Assembly: GCA_039654915.1 (NCBI GenBank)
Contig: CM077597.1
Span: forward strand, 42,568,001-42,632,000
DNA length: 64,000 bases
Origin: Aquilaria yunnanensis
Lineage: Eukaryota; Streptophyta; Magnoliopsida; Malvales; Thymelaeaceae
Direction: 5' to 3'
The notes under the pieces are model-generated. The model was not told where the DNA came from. It made no database searches and saw nothing but the letters and a program-made list of their open reading frames with translations. Shown piece after piece: positions 31,522-44,149 of this stretch. The position numbers and the translations under genes were made by a program. How positions within the stretch are numbered: the first letter of the stretch is position 1; each line of letters opens with the position of its first letter.

Positions 31522-33265
31522 ATTTAGCGGCAGAATAATAGCTTTTTATAAGCCACCTCACGTGGCCTTCACAAATCCAATTAGAAATTGGATCTCAAAG
31601 TCTAATTTGGACTAGTCTTGAAAATAGGTCCAAGTAGAATAATACTCCTTTTGCCTAAATTTTGTGCATCATTCACTTTTAGTAATTAATTTATATTTTT
31701 TTATTTTTAATATTTTAGCATATAAATAGAAAATTGTTATACATGAATGATAAATCAAAACCTATAATTTTTAAATATATATTTTTATATTTTTTTCTAA
31801 CAAACAATAATATGTATAAATTCAAGTTGAACTAATTAAAAAAGTTAAATTGGGAAAAAAAGTGAGATGGAAGAAGTAATATTAACTATTATGTGATTAG
31901 ACTCAACAATCTCTACCCATAATTCCCCTGGAAGGAGACAACCGCTCCCTAACGAGGTAAGTGTATGTTGGTGCGAACAAAACCGAATCTCTACCAATTA
32001 TTATTGGATTGGACACAAAGCTGTTCGGGCCTCATATCGCACGGACCAACTTGTCTGGGCCTTTAATCTTGCAAGTTGCAACAAAAATTAAAAATCCTAT
32101 TGATTCGTAGGCTATATAGCATGTAGAAGCAGGAAGGCCTTACAATTTTTTTACATTTTTTTTCGCAATTAGAAAAAAGAGGTCGGAGAGAGTGGGAAGT
32201 TGAAACTTGGAGCTTTTGGAAGTGAAAAAACCACAAGTCTTAACCATATCAATGCTTTGGTTATTTACAATTCTTGCACAATAATTCTACTTTTGTTGGG
32301 TTAGAGTTTTAGGAACTTGAAAATCTGGTACGGACGATTGCGAACAAATCAACCTGAATTGAGTAGGTGTGAATGCGCGAAAATTGGAACTGGAAATGAA
32401 TGGAAGCTATTTTCAGACAACGATTGAGGTGCTCTTCCTACCCAATTTCTTCCGCAGACAAATCCATCCGGCATGCCTTTTTTGATGCGAAATTGATCTG
32501 CCCCTTTGTGGCTCCTTTTCTAAGTTTCCAGGCCCACTTGGGGCTGGTTTGTACCACACGCATCCTCTAGTTTCTTTGTTTCTGTTTCAAATCTCGCCTA
32601 CCAGTGAAAGTGACTGCCAGAGGATAGATATGACAATTGATATTCAAATTTAAATGACCCAAAATCTAAATCACATTGTCATGTTTATGATTTGTCATTG
32701 GAACTCAGTTCAAAATAGCAATATTGTTTTACACCGTTGTGTGATTTGGAAAAAGATAATTCAATTTGATCCCTTAATTGAGCTATTTTAAACCTCATTG
32801 ATCAGTTACATACTATCAAATTTTTCTTATCTAATGAGTTAATTTATACTTGTTTTCCCCACCTTACTAGAATATCTGTTTCTACCCTTGGTTAAACATG
32901 CCGTGGTATCTTAAAATCTAAGTTTCGAGAAGTATCATGAAATTGTTCTTTCTTAAACTATTTTTCAGTTAAACTTATTTCAAGGATTGCATCAGAAAAT
33001 ATATTGTTGTAAACATTTTCTTTTGTAGTTAGAATGTTACAAAAGAAGAGATATAAAAGTTCCTTTACAAATTAATTATCTCTACACCCTACCCTACACA
33101 ACCTAGGCTGCAAAAAGAAATGATCTTTTGTACAAACCAAAATTTGGACGCTGGTCGGCCACTTAAAATGGTGGTTTACATGCCAATTGGGTTAAGATTC
33201 AATCCTCATTTTGTTGTATACATTTTAACATAAGCCATAATGTTTTATTTTGTCAAATAAAAAAG
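31522..33265. other. AT-rich non-coding sequence
   Basis: No ORF with a family signature and no repeat found elsewhere in the window. The phrase AATCTCTACCAATT near 31987 recurs near 30694, hinting at a duplicated segment or an old LTR pair around 30690-31990, but the match is short. Confidence 0.4.
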
Positions 33266-34183
33266 GCCTAGTTACCCATTACACTCCTAAACTTTGTTGA
33301 CCTAGACATTTTTCCCCTTGAACTTCTTACTAGCACACTTCGTTCCTTGAACTAATAAGATTTGAAAATTTTGTACTTTAACTTAATCACGTGAGGTGTT
33401 TTCCGTCAGTTATATAATTGAATTGCCATTTAAATGCACAATTTGTCAGACCTACAATTGCTAAAACCCAGAACATCAAGACTTAAATTGCAAATAAATA
33501 TAGTTATCAAAGTTTTTGGTTCCAATCATTTGCACCCAAAACTTTGACACTTGCCACCCAAGCACTCATCCTTAATGCAACCCCACCTGCATGCTCTCAT
33601 CCTCACACAAGCCTGACCCAAGTTGAATATCTCATCCATTGTAGACCCCACCAGTGGGACATCGAATAGTGAGAGGAAGCAAGTCTAGGACCAGAGGGAG
33701 GTGACAAAGATGTGGCTTGATCATACCAAGAGAGCCCAAAGGTTGTGATGGTGGGCAGGGATTTAAGGGTAGGGAGGGGTTGGAGGTGGCGTGGATTACA
33801 GAGATGGGGGAGACGAAAGTGATTAAGGTAGTGAGGAGGGAGGCGGAGGAGAGAAGGAATTTAATCTAAATTAGTGGTGGGTAGAGAGGTATAAGAAAAA
33901 GAGGGAACTCTTCCAAATCTAGTGACAAGGAAAGATGAAATCACAAGGGAGCATGGCGGTGCTGTCGTGGGCTAGAGCGATGTGCAGGAAATTGTGGCCT
34001 AAGCGATTGTTATAGTGTTTTTTTTTCCATTTTTACAATGAACATTAGTTAAGCCACGTAACATCATGCAACCAAGTTACATAGTTAGAGCAATAAAAGT
34101 TTTATGAGACATAATTGTTCAAGGATTAAAGTTTGCCAATTGGAAGTTTGGCACAATAGTTTGGGGGTACTGGGTAATTAGTC
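33266..34183. mobile_element. Candidate Mutator-like element, degenerate ends
   Basis: GCCTAGTTACCCATTACACT (33266) pairs with the reverse complement of the right end (GACTAATTACCCAGTACCCC, from 34183 leftward), and the following bases (CTAAACTTTGTTGACC against AAACTATTGTGCCAAA) keep partial similarity. Flanks AATAAAAAAG (33256-33265) and TAATAAAATG (34184-34193) are roughly alike but AT-rich. The purine-rich centre resembles that of the element at 27740. An old or diverged copy is likely. Confidence 0.45.
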
Positions 34184-36059
34184 TAATAAAATGTTAACCT
34201 TGCTGAAGTAGTCCTAGATTTGCCACTAGCCACTTCGTAGCTGCCTCTTGGAGTAATCTACGGCTAGGAGACTAATTTCATCTTGTTTAAAGTCCTTAGT
34301 TGACTGTTTGAGCTAAAATTTAGAACTCAAATGTAGAACAGGAATTTGAATGCAACTCTTGAAAGAAGGTAGACTTGGACACACGGTAACCAATCATAGA
34401 GGTGATAAAGAAATTTTAAGTCTAACTTGACTTTTAAAAAAATAAAAAGCTCAAATAATTATACGAGGAACAGGGAGGAAGAAGAAATTCTAGAATGCCG
34501 CTGCGGCAAGTTGTTGTAGTGCATTCGCACAGAATTACAAAAAGTCAAAAATAAAATGTTTTACGAATTAAGCAGCTGTGCCAGTATTGAGAGGAGTTAA
34601 AAATTAGTTTTAACTTGCAGTAAGAAATGTTATAAGGAGTAAAAAGACATTATATAGTAAATTGTTCTATAAAATACATTTGTTGACATATTATTGTTAA
34701 ATAAATTAGATAGAAGTAAAGAAATGGCATTAAAGAGTTTGAGCAAGAGTAGCACATTAAAAAAAAAAACAAGTGGGTTGGTGGAAGGAGAAAAAGGAAT
34801 GAGAGTTATTGTGAGAAATTTGAGTTAAGGTGGGGATGAGTTAAGGTAGGAGTAGTAATTGTATTTGCTAGTTAGAGTAACTTAGTGCAATTAATGATGA
34901 TTGATGATAGATGAAGGCACCCAAAGATGTTTGGGAGAAGCAGTTTGGTTTTGATGGTTTATGTTTTGTCCTATGTTCACACCAAAGTTATTAGCTCTGT
35001 AGAAGATCAATGACATTGTTGTGAGAAGGGAATGAAAGTTAAGTCATATGTGAATCAACAAACGTGAAGGTGTTTGCAAGGGATACAGGTTAGTACTGAT
35101 GTTTAAAGTTTTTAATTCCCTTATGTAATATTTTTTTTAGAGGTTTCAGAAGGTGAATTAAAAGAGAGACTGATGGAAACACTTTTTCCTAGAATCTATA
35201 GCTTTTTGTTGTCCAAATCGCCTTTTATAGTACTAAATCATTTTTATTTATTACTAAGTCATATTTTTCAAGAATGAGATTTTGCATTTATGAGATAGGG
35301 AAACACAATGAGAAGTTAGCATTATATGTCAATAAAAGGTGATGAACAAGATGAATAAACAGTTTAAATAAGGAAAAAGTGTTCAAATAAAGATAAGAGT
35401 GACACTAATTAAATGTGATAATGTATATACAGAAGCGTTTAACTTAAGAAAGAGAGAATTAATAAAATAAAAGGTGATATAGTTTTGGCACTTTTTCCAA
35501 AAAAGTGATAGTTTTCCAAAAAAACAACAAATAATGTTTAGTAAAAAATGTCAATTTTTTTTTTAAAAATTATATAGCTAGTACAAAAGCATTTTTCTAT
35601 TAAAGTAGTTTATTGTTTAATCCTGAGTAAAGTATTTGTTAATGTTTAAAAGCATTTGTTCTTGATATATTTGTGATATGTATTACACTATGGGATAAAT
35701 ATACAACAATACTGAAATTGGTGTGGAATGGTTCTATGGAGAGGAAGGAAAGCATGGAAATAGAACATGGCAAATGAAAGGAATATTAAGCTAGGTGGGA
35801 GTAAGAATAAGTAGTGGAAGTGGTGAGAATTTTTCATAGAAGGTTTATGGTGAGAATTTTTCATAAAAGGTTTAGTGTAAGAATAAATAGTGGCTTGGTG
35901 AGATTTAAAGAAACATGAAATAAATCTGTGGCCGTGTAAGAAAAACATTTTGAATGCTCATGCATGCACAAATAATATATCATGCCAAACCATGGATGAA
36001 AATTACACTCATAGCAAGTAAATACTACGACAACACAATATCTAAGTATTTTGCCTGTC
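34184..36059. other. AT-rich non-coding sequence
   Basis: No coding or transposon signature recognised. A ~30-bp duplication, GTGAGAATTTTTCATA followed by AAGGTTTA, occurs at about 35822 and 35850. ORFs here (35688-35948, 35861-36070) lack any family feature. Part of the end near 36000 may already belong to the gypsy LTR-like region that follows. Confidence 0.4.
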
Positions 36060-36437
36060 AACCTAAGCAAGTAATGTCATGGGTCGATAAGCCTAACTTG
36101 AATTAATAATAATACATGCCACGGTTATGCTAAGTCAAAGCCAATACCAGTAGACCTCCCACTAGCTACTACCACTATGCTATAAGATAGTCATGACCCA
36201 AATGGTCAGTAGGCCCACCTTTGCCTAGGAGAGAGAAACCCAAGCGAAGAGCGACCCAAGAAGTCCTTGCCCGACTACCTTGCTGTATAAGGACATTAAG
36301 TTTGGACTTAGGCTCTGACCATAAGTGCATGCAACAAATGAAAAATGAACATGTAGTGTATGCAAAATGTACCAGAAACTAACAAACAAGTATCAAACAA
36401 TCACTATGGATTTTTGTCTCCTAGACGATGTTATTTG
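36060..36437 (-). repeat. Del/Tekay-like gypsy LTR, minus strand, part 1
   Basis: Together with 37859-40245 this resembles a gypsy LTR of the element B kind read on the minus strand. Across the solo-LTR insertion the minus strand reads CTAAGTATTTTATATACTTA followed by CTCTTATTTTT and CAAATAACATCG, which has the form of the CTGAGAATTCTTGAATTCTC phrase in the B LTR. The left border is a guess. Low similarity makes this a tentative call. Confidence 0.4.
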
Positions 36438-37853
36438 TGTTAGCGTTGTGCCCAAAAGCCAATCATGAGATGATTGCATTTTTGCACATTGAGTCATGAT
36501 ATTTTATTAAGGCATTAATCCAGCAATTATGTTTCTTGTTTTGTTTCTGTGTAACGTAATAAACATAATTGTGACCCTAGAATAATGATATTCTCAAACG
36601 TCCCTAGTCTTGTATTATTGTGGAGCGGGTTGCAATAATACATAATGACTAGCATATGTGGAGACTAAAATGAGATATGTAGTCTACATACGGGTACAAG
36701 TTGGAGAACTTGTGTACTAGACTGACCCACCATGAGAACACTACATGGATCGTTATATGAGCGTCATAAGTGATTCTCATAGTGATCATGGTATATGTAG
36801 TCCTTTGACGTAAGGTCATCAAGGTTTCCTACATGTGAGTCACATACTTTGATACTTTCCTTTGTTGCTCGTAGCTGAGTGAACTTGAAGGAGGTCATTG
36901 GGTATGTCACATATCATGCGGAGAGATTTGTATGATCAAGATGGGATTTTTCCTTCCTATGTAACGAGAGTGATATCTTCGGGCCCCTTGATAAAGTAAG
37001 ACTTAGAAAAACGCATGGCCATGCTCGGGTGAGTTGATATACGATATCAATGTCATCAGTTTAAGTTGGTCTACTCGGTAATCAAGAAACCAAAGATTGA
37101 GCTATACGAGAGTGACACATTCCATGTCTCGTGCTTAGTCTTGATATCTTGGACAGAGGGACAATGGCATATATCGGTGATGATCATAAAGGTTTAGTCA
37201 AAGCATCGACAATCTTGTCACTTGGGTAGCAATGATGTGTTGCTAGACACCGCTCATTGCTTATGATCATAAATGTGATTTATGATCATTACCAATGTAG
37301 TAAGAGCCTATTGGGTGGCACACATAGAGCTATTTGGATCATTAGACTGCATGGGCTAATAATTTGGGTTTTGGTTTCACAATAATTTCGTATTAATAAT
37401 GAGCCCAATAGTTGAGCCATTATTAAGCCCAAAATTAAAGCCTAATTGGATTAGGGCTTTGAAACCCATTAGGCCTGGAAGTTGAGTCTCACTATAAATA
37501 CAACTTTTATTGAGAAATTCGCAGGTCTGGTTGCCCTAGCCTCCCAAAGGGACAACCACACTCTTCCCTTGCAATTCCTTGGAGGACGCAAGCTAGCACT
37601 GTCAGCGCAAGAGAAATGTATCTGCCGGGACACGGTGGAAGCGTGGTGATCCCAAATGGCTTGTGTGGATACCATAGAGAGCTTGAACACGACAACTGTT
37701 TAGGTTTAGTGATTCAACTCTACAGTTGAGTAAGAGATCTCAACCGAAAATTAGGTATGAAAATTTTCGAACACCCGGTTTACCTTGTTTAACTTGGATC
37801 CTGGAGGGTTTCGGTTAAATTCCGCTACGCTGTTTGATTCCTGAAACCCAACA
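36438..37853 (+). mobile_element. Solo LTR-1416 with ATTTG duplication
   Basis: 1416 bp, TGTTAGCG...AACCCAACA, flanked by perfect ATTTG at 36433-36437 and 37854-37858. Both TG...CA ends, the TATA box (about 37494) and the palindrome (about 37264-37290) are kept. No internal element sequence follows, so it is a solo LTR. Confidence 0.95.
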
Positions 37854-37858
37854 ATTTG

Positions 37859-40245
37859 CACATTAAAAATAAGAGTAAGTATATAAAATACTTAGTAAGG
37901 CACTCAAAAATAAACAATACATAGCAAGATCACACATAATGGGCCATATGCACACATTGCCATGCATGAATAAACCTTGCCCATAAACTGAATGAGCGTG
38001 CCATGAGCTCATATGGCGTGGAGTGTTGTATAATGATCATCATATCATGCCCTTTTTGGTGTATGACTCCTCATACTTCTCACACAAGCAAACAAACAAA
38101 CAAACAACAAAGAAACAAAATACCCATTGGTCCATTTTTTCCATTAAGCATGCATCCTTATAGTTGCCAACTTTCACGAGCTTAAAAACTCTCTTGTTAT
38201 ATGCAGTAGGGTTTGCCCCAATTTGATGTGTTTCCAAGTGCCCTTAGATGTATTTTTCCTCATCTTTGAACCTATGCCCCATTAGGCCGATGTGTGTGCT
38301 TCTTTGTGGACGAAGTCATTTAGTAGGCTTGAGTGCCATTTGGGCCCTAGGGTTTCTACTACGGGCTCCCCTACATGACTCATGTCCAAAGAATAACCCA
38401 AGGCTCACATGGAAACCAAGCCCTTAGCACATGCCCATATGACCTCCTAGGTGCACACAGCCACAAGCCCATTAGCGTATGCACACGCGCACCCCTGGGT
38501 GTGCCAACGGGAGCCCCTTAGGCACATACAGCTGCGTGACCCCTTGGGCACACGCATGTGCACCTTGTCACACCCAACTCACTATACTCCTATCCACCCA
38601 AAATACTCATGCACCTAGGAGCCCATGTCACAACGCACAACCACATACTGAGCCCTTAAGCTCGATCACAACACCGACACACCCAAACTGAGGAACACCT
38701 TTCTTGTGCTTGCCAAACCTTGAATGTTTAGCCACAAACATCTACCAAGCACCCAATGCTTGATCTATACACTGGTTTATAGCCCATGCACCAAGGACAC
38801 CACCTATTGCCCAAAACTAGGAGCTAGGTTTGACCTTAGTGCCACATGAGCCCTCTTTGGCTCTATTGGTCACCCCGTTCCCTTTTTGCCTTACCATTCG
38901 TCATAGCTTTTAAAAAGCTAAAACATGGCCAAAGCTTCCCAAATAGAGAAGGGCTAGAACACCTTAGCCTTGTGTAGAGCACCACCTTGCAAGCTCAAGT
39001 TTCAACCACAAAAAGCCCTTCCTAGTCTCATTCGAGTCCTTTAACTACATAGGAAAATAACCACTTCACCAATCAACATTTTTGAGCCTAAGGAAATTTT
39101 TTTTACTGCACATAAACAAACCAAAATGTCCTCTTCACCTTGGTAGAAAATCTCAAACCAAAATTCCTTTCCGAAGCTCAACAGTTCTCTTCTTTCTCAC
39201 CAAGCTTAACCTCAACAACCAAAGGTTTTTATGAGCAAAAGGTTGTTGTTCAAAAGAAGAGGAAATGAAGGACTAGTAAAATAAAGTTTTACACCTCAAA
39301 ATAAATAGACCAAAACTGTGGCCACCTTTTAGAGAATAAATAAACCAAATTCCTAAGCCCTCCCTTACAGCAAACACACTTTCTCCTTGATTTCTCACTT
39401 ACAAGCTCTTTTTCTCTTGTTTTTCTTTCATTATTTTGGTGATTTTCTGTGTTTTTTAGGGTTTAAGACATAGAAATGGGTATAGGAAGAGAAGAAAGTT
39501 AGCTGGAGTGTTTGAGGATGAATAAGGATGGAAAATGGGTCAAAAGGTTAAAATGGTAGAGGATTAAGGCATTTTCCTAGTTAGTAGTGGTTTACGCTTT
39601 TTAACGAAGGGAAATGGGGGCTCTTCCACATTTTTGGAATATTATTTCCTACCTCAAAATCAGGTTGCCTCATTCCCTAAAGTTCCCAAGAGGTGCTTAG
39701 GGTGAAAGTGCCTTTTAGGCCTCTTAATCATTGGTTAAAAGGAAGTTACCTCCATAAAATTGTAAAATATGTCTCCATTTGCATTTAAATTCATAGATTT
39801 TCTTTCCTCCACTTCCAACAATGTATTTTCCTTCCCTTGACCAGTGCTGAATCTATTTTACCAAGTTTCACTCGGGTTTGGCCAAATTTGACTAACCAAA
39901 ATTACCAAAATGGCCTTTTTAGCTTCACTTATAAGAAAAGTCTCAAACTTGATCAATTTAACTTCAAACTTCACCAAATTTCACCATATGATTTCAAATA
40001 ATATTTTTCACCTTTCCAGACCTTTTTTTGACCATATTTGACCTGACAATTACCATTTTTCCCTTCCTCACTTCCTTAGCAAGAAAAACCTAATCTTTGG
40101 TCAAATTGAGTTCAAATTTCATCATGGTGTTCATTTCACCCTAGAAGCTCAATTATATATTTCTTGGTCACATTTTGACCATTGACATGTGAAATTACCA
40201 AAATGTCCCTAGTTGCCTTTATGGTCCGTTTACTTTAGATTTTTA
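37859..40245 (-). repeat. Del/Tekay-like gypsy LTR, minus strand, part 2
   Basis: Continuation after the solo LTR. The stretch 39620-40230 on the minus strand has repeated phrases such as AAATGGTAATTTTG and GGTCAAA, comparable in style with the start of the B LTR at 13690-13860. A CAAA microsatellite lies at about 38085-38110, and a GC-richer part (38390-38690) repeats CCCTTGGGCACACG-like words. Taking both parts together, the length (about 2.7 kb) is close to the 2.6-kb B LTR. No coding region seen. Confidence 0.4.
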
Positions 40246-40807
40246 TGTTGGGTTTCGGGATCCAAACAGCGCAGCGGAATTTAACCGAAACCCTCCAGGA
40301 TCCAAGTGAAACGGAGTAAACCGGGTGTTCAAAAATTTTCATACCTAATTTTCGGTTGAGATTTCTCACCCAACTGTAGAGATGAATCACAAAACCTGAA
40401 CAGTTGACGTGTTCAAGCTCTCTATGGTATCCACACGAGCCTCTCGGGATCACCTCGCTTCCACCACGTCCCGGCAGATGCGTTTCTCTTGCGCTCGCAG
40501 TGCTAGCTTGCGTCCTCCAAGGAATTGCAAGAGAAGAGTACGGTTATCCTTTTGGGAGGCTGGGGCAAGGAGACCTGCGAATTTCTCACTAAAAGTTCTA
40601 TTTATAGTGAGACTCAACTTTCAGGCCTAATGGGTTTCAAAGCCCTAATCCAATTAGGCTTTAATTTCGGGCTTAATAATGACTCAACTATTGGGCCCAT
40701 TATTAATATGAAATTAAAGTGAAACCATAACCCAAATAATTAGCCCATGCACACTAATGATCCAAATAGCTCTATGTGTGTGACCCAATAGGCTTCTACC
40801 ACGTTGG
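40246..40807 (-). repeat. Outer solo LTR-1416, left part
   Basis: TGTTGGGTTTCGGG... in minus orientation, flanked on the left by TTTTA (40241-40245). It stops after CCACGTTGG, where another LTR has inserted; GTTGG (40803-40807) is the duplication of that later event. It continues at 42229. Confidence 0.95.
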
Positions 40808-42223
40808 TGTTGGGTTTCGGGAGCCAAACAGCGCAGCGGAATTTAACCGAAACCCTCCAGGATCCAAGTGAAACGGGGTAAACCGGGTGTTCAAAAATTT
40901 CATACCTAATTTTCGGTTGAGATCTCTCACTCAACTGTAGAGTCGAATCACAAAACCTGAACAGTTGACGTGTTCAGGCTCTCTATGGTATCCACACGAG
41001 CCTCTCGGGATCACCACGCTTCCACCACGTCCCGGCAGATGCGTTTCTCTTGCGCTCGAAGTGCTAGCTTGCGTCCTCCAAGGAATTGCAAGAGAAGAGT
41101 GCGGCTATCCTTTTGGGAGGCTAGGGCAAGGAGACCTACGAATTTCTCACTTAAAAGTTGTATTTATAGTGAGACTCAACTTCCAGGCCTAATGGGTTTC
41201 AAAGCCCTAATCCAATTAGGATTTAATTTCGGACTTAATAATGGCTCAACTCCTTGGCCCATTATTAATACGAAATTAAAGTGAAACCATAACCCAAATA
41301 ATTAGCCCATGCACTCTAATGATCCAAATAGCTCTACGTGTGCGACCCAATAGGCTCTTGCCATGTTGGCAATGATCATAAATCACATTTATGATCATAA
41401 GCAATGAGCGGTGTCTAGCAACACATCATTGCTACCCAAGTGACAAGATTGTCGGTGAATTGACTAAACCTTTATGATCATCACTGATATATGCCATTGT
41501 CCCTTTGTCCAAGATATCAAGACTAAGCACGAGACATGGAATGTGTCACTCTCGTATAGCCCAATCTTTGGTTTCTTGATTACCGAGTAGACCAACTTAA
41601 ACTGACGACATTGATATCATATATCAACTCATCGGAGCATGGCCATGCATTTTCTAAGTCTCACTCTATCAAGGGGCCCAAAGATATCACTCCCGTTACA
41701 TACGAGGGACAAATCCCATCTTGATCATACAAATCCCTCCACATGATATGTGACATACCCAATGACCTCCTTCAAGTTCACTCTGTTACGAGCAACAAAG
41801 GAAAGTATCAAAGTATGTGACTCACATGTAGGGAACCTTGCTGATCTTAGGTCGAAGGACTACATATACCATGATCACTATGAGAATCACTTATGACACT
41901 CATATAACGATCCATGAAGTGTTCTCATGGTGGGTCGGTCCAGTACACAAGTTCTCCAACTTGTACCCATATGTAGACTACATATCTCATATTAGTCTCC
42001 ACATATGCTAGTCATTATGTATTATTGCAACCCGCTCCACAATAATACTAGACTAGGGACATTTAAGAATATCATTATTCTAGGGTTACAATTATGTTTA
42101 TTAGGTTACGCAGAAACAAAACAACAAACATAATTGCTGGATTAATGCCTCAATAAAATATCATGACTCAATGTGCAAAAATACAATCATCTCATGATTG
42201 GCGTTTTGGGCACAATACTAACA
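40808..42223 (-). mobile_element. Inner solo LTR-1416, nested in another solo LTR of the family
   Basis: A complete 1416-bp LTR (TGTTGGGTTTCGGGAGCC...CAATACTAACA, minus orientation) inserted into the outer LTR. Perfect GTTGG duplications stand at 40803-40807 and 42224-42228. It is in the same orientation as its host LTR and is very similar to the solo LTR at 4967-6382, suggesting these two copies are close relatives. Confidence 0.96.
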
Positions 42224-42228
42224 GTTGG

Positions 42229-43082
42229 CAATGATCATAAATCACATTTATGATCACAAGCAATGAACGGTGTCTAGCAACACATCATTGCTACCCAAGT
42301 GACAAGACTGTTGGTGATTCGACTAAACCTTCATGATCATCACCGATATATGCTATTGTCCCTTTGTCCAAGATATCAAAACTAAGCACGAGACATGGAA
42401 TGTGTCACTCTCGTATAGCCCAATCTTTGGTTTCTTGATTACTGAGTAGACCAACTTAAACTAATGACATTGATATCGTATATCAACTCACTTGTGCATG
42501 GCCATGCATTTTTCTAAGTCTTACTCTATCAAGGGGCCCGAAGATATCACTCATGTTACCTAGGAGGGACAAATCCCATCTTGATCATACAAATCCCTCC
42601 GCCTGATATGTGACATACCCAATGACCTCCTTCAAGTTCACTCTGTTACGAGCAACAAAGGAAAGTATCAAAGTATGCGACTCACATGTAGGGAACCTTG
42701 ATGATCTTAGGTCGAAGGACTACATATACCATGATCACTATGAAAATCACTTATGACACTCATATAATGATCCATGTACTGTTCTCATGGTGGGTCGGTC
42801 CAGTACACAAGTTCTCCAACTTGTACCCATATGTAGACTACATATCTCATATTAGTCTCCACATATGCTAGTCATTATGTATTATTGCAACCCGTTCCAC
42901 AATAACACTAGACCAGGGACATTTGAGAATATCATTATTCTAGGGTTACAATTATGTTTATTACGTTACGCAGAAATAAAATAACAAACATAATTGCTGG
43001 ATTAATGCCTTAATAAAATATCATGACTCAATGTGCAAAAATACAATCATCTCATGATTGGCTTTTAGGCACAACACTAACA
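42229..43082 (-). repeat. Outer solo LTR-1416, right part
   Basis: Resumes CAATGATCATAAATC and runs to CACAACACTAACA at 43082, followed by TTTTA (43083-43087), which matches 40241-40245. Removing the inner LTR and its duplication leaves exactly 1416 bp, so the outer copy is itself a full-length solo LTR. Confidence 0.95.
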
Positions 43083-43087
43083 TTTTA

Positions 43088-44149
43088 ATCCTATGAACTC
43101 CAAGGACTATTTGACTCATTGACTTGACTTAAACCTAGCTTGCAAGTGTAATCTTATCAAGGATTATGTAAATAAAATAAATTAATTACCTGATAAAATA
43201 GGGGTTCGCACACAGTTGCTAGTTTGAGCATGGATGACCATGTACATGGTAGCCAATCAAGCTTCTCAGTTTCCATAATTGGGCCAATTTTGAAAGAATT
43301 CGAACAAATTCATTGACAAACTCTGAAGACACTATCCATATGTCACATTCCATGCAAGGAAATGGTATGTCATTCTAGAGCTTATTGTAATCTCAATTTA
43401 TGGGTTAGAGCTTTGACATAGAAGGTAGTCAATATATACAATGAGGCATCATTTTCTTGCAAGCATGACCAGAATAGTAACAATTTAGGTAAGTGAGGGA
43501 GTTAGGATAATTTAAGAAATTGATTTACATAGTTGAAGGATTTGCTTTAAATGTGGTATGTGTTGAGTGGGTGAGTTAGTAATGGAATGAAAGATTTTTG
43601 CGAGATAGTAATTTTAATTACAAAACAGTGATTTCATTGAACAAAAGATGACAAAGGCATAAAAAAGTGATAATTGAACCAAATTGGCGACAAATGTCAA
43701 AAAAAGTGATAAGGGTTAGGATTGCAAAAAGTGATAAAATTTATAGAAAGGCATTTACGGTTAAAAAGGGTGATTACCATTTTGAAAAGGCAATTAATTC
43801 TTAATAAAGGTGACTTTGCTTTAGAAAAAGCTATAGGTTTAATTTTAATTGGTTTTGCAAGCATGTCAAAATAAAGCCAAAATAAAGCCTAGAAAGTTTG
43901 TAGCTAAGGTCTTTAGGCTACCATAATTTAAATAAATTCTAGAAAGTTTCTAATGTCTTAAGCATCCAACCTAGCAATCAACCTAGTGACAAAATGAACC
44001 GCATGACTAAAATCCCTTATGCATCACCTTTTCCTTTCCCTCTTAGCTAGTGTTGGCCTATCTTCCATATGCTTAGTAGGGCCCTCAATACAATTCATCT
44101 GTTGTAGAACTGCATGCTCATCTAAGTCACCTGAATCATTACTGTCACC
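43088..44149. other. AT-rich sequence with scattered AAAGTGATAA-type words
   Basis: No gene recognised. Between about 43570 and 43830 short words such as AAAAAGTGATAA and AAAGGTGAC recur; similar words recur at 46100-46420, and their complement (GTCACCTTT) at 48588-48620. They may be sub-terminal repeats of one large DNA transposon covering 43.5-48.7 kb, but I cannot define its ends. Confidence 0.35.

Noticed and set aside
32160..32640. Possible host gene exon in a less AT-rich stretch
   Set aside because: No sustained ORF, no splice-site pattern with a consistent frame and no recognisable domain.
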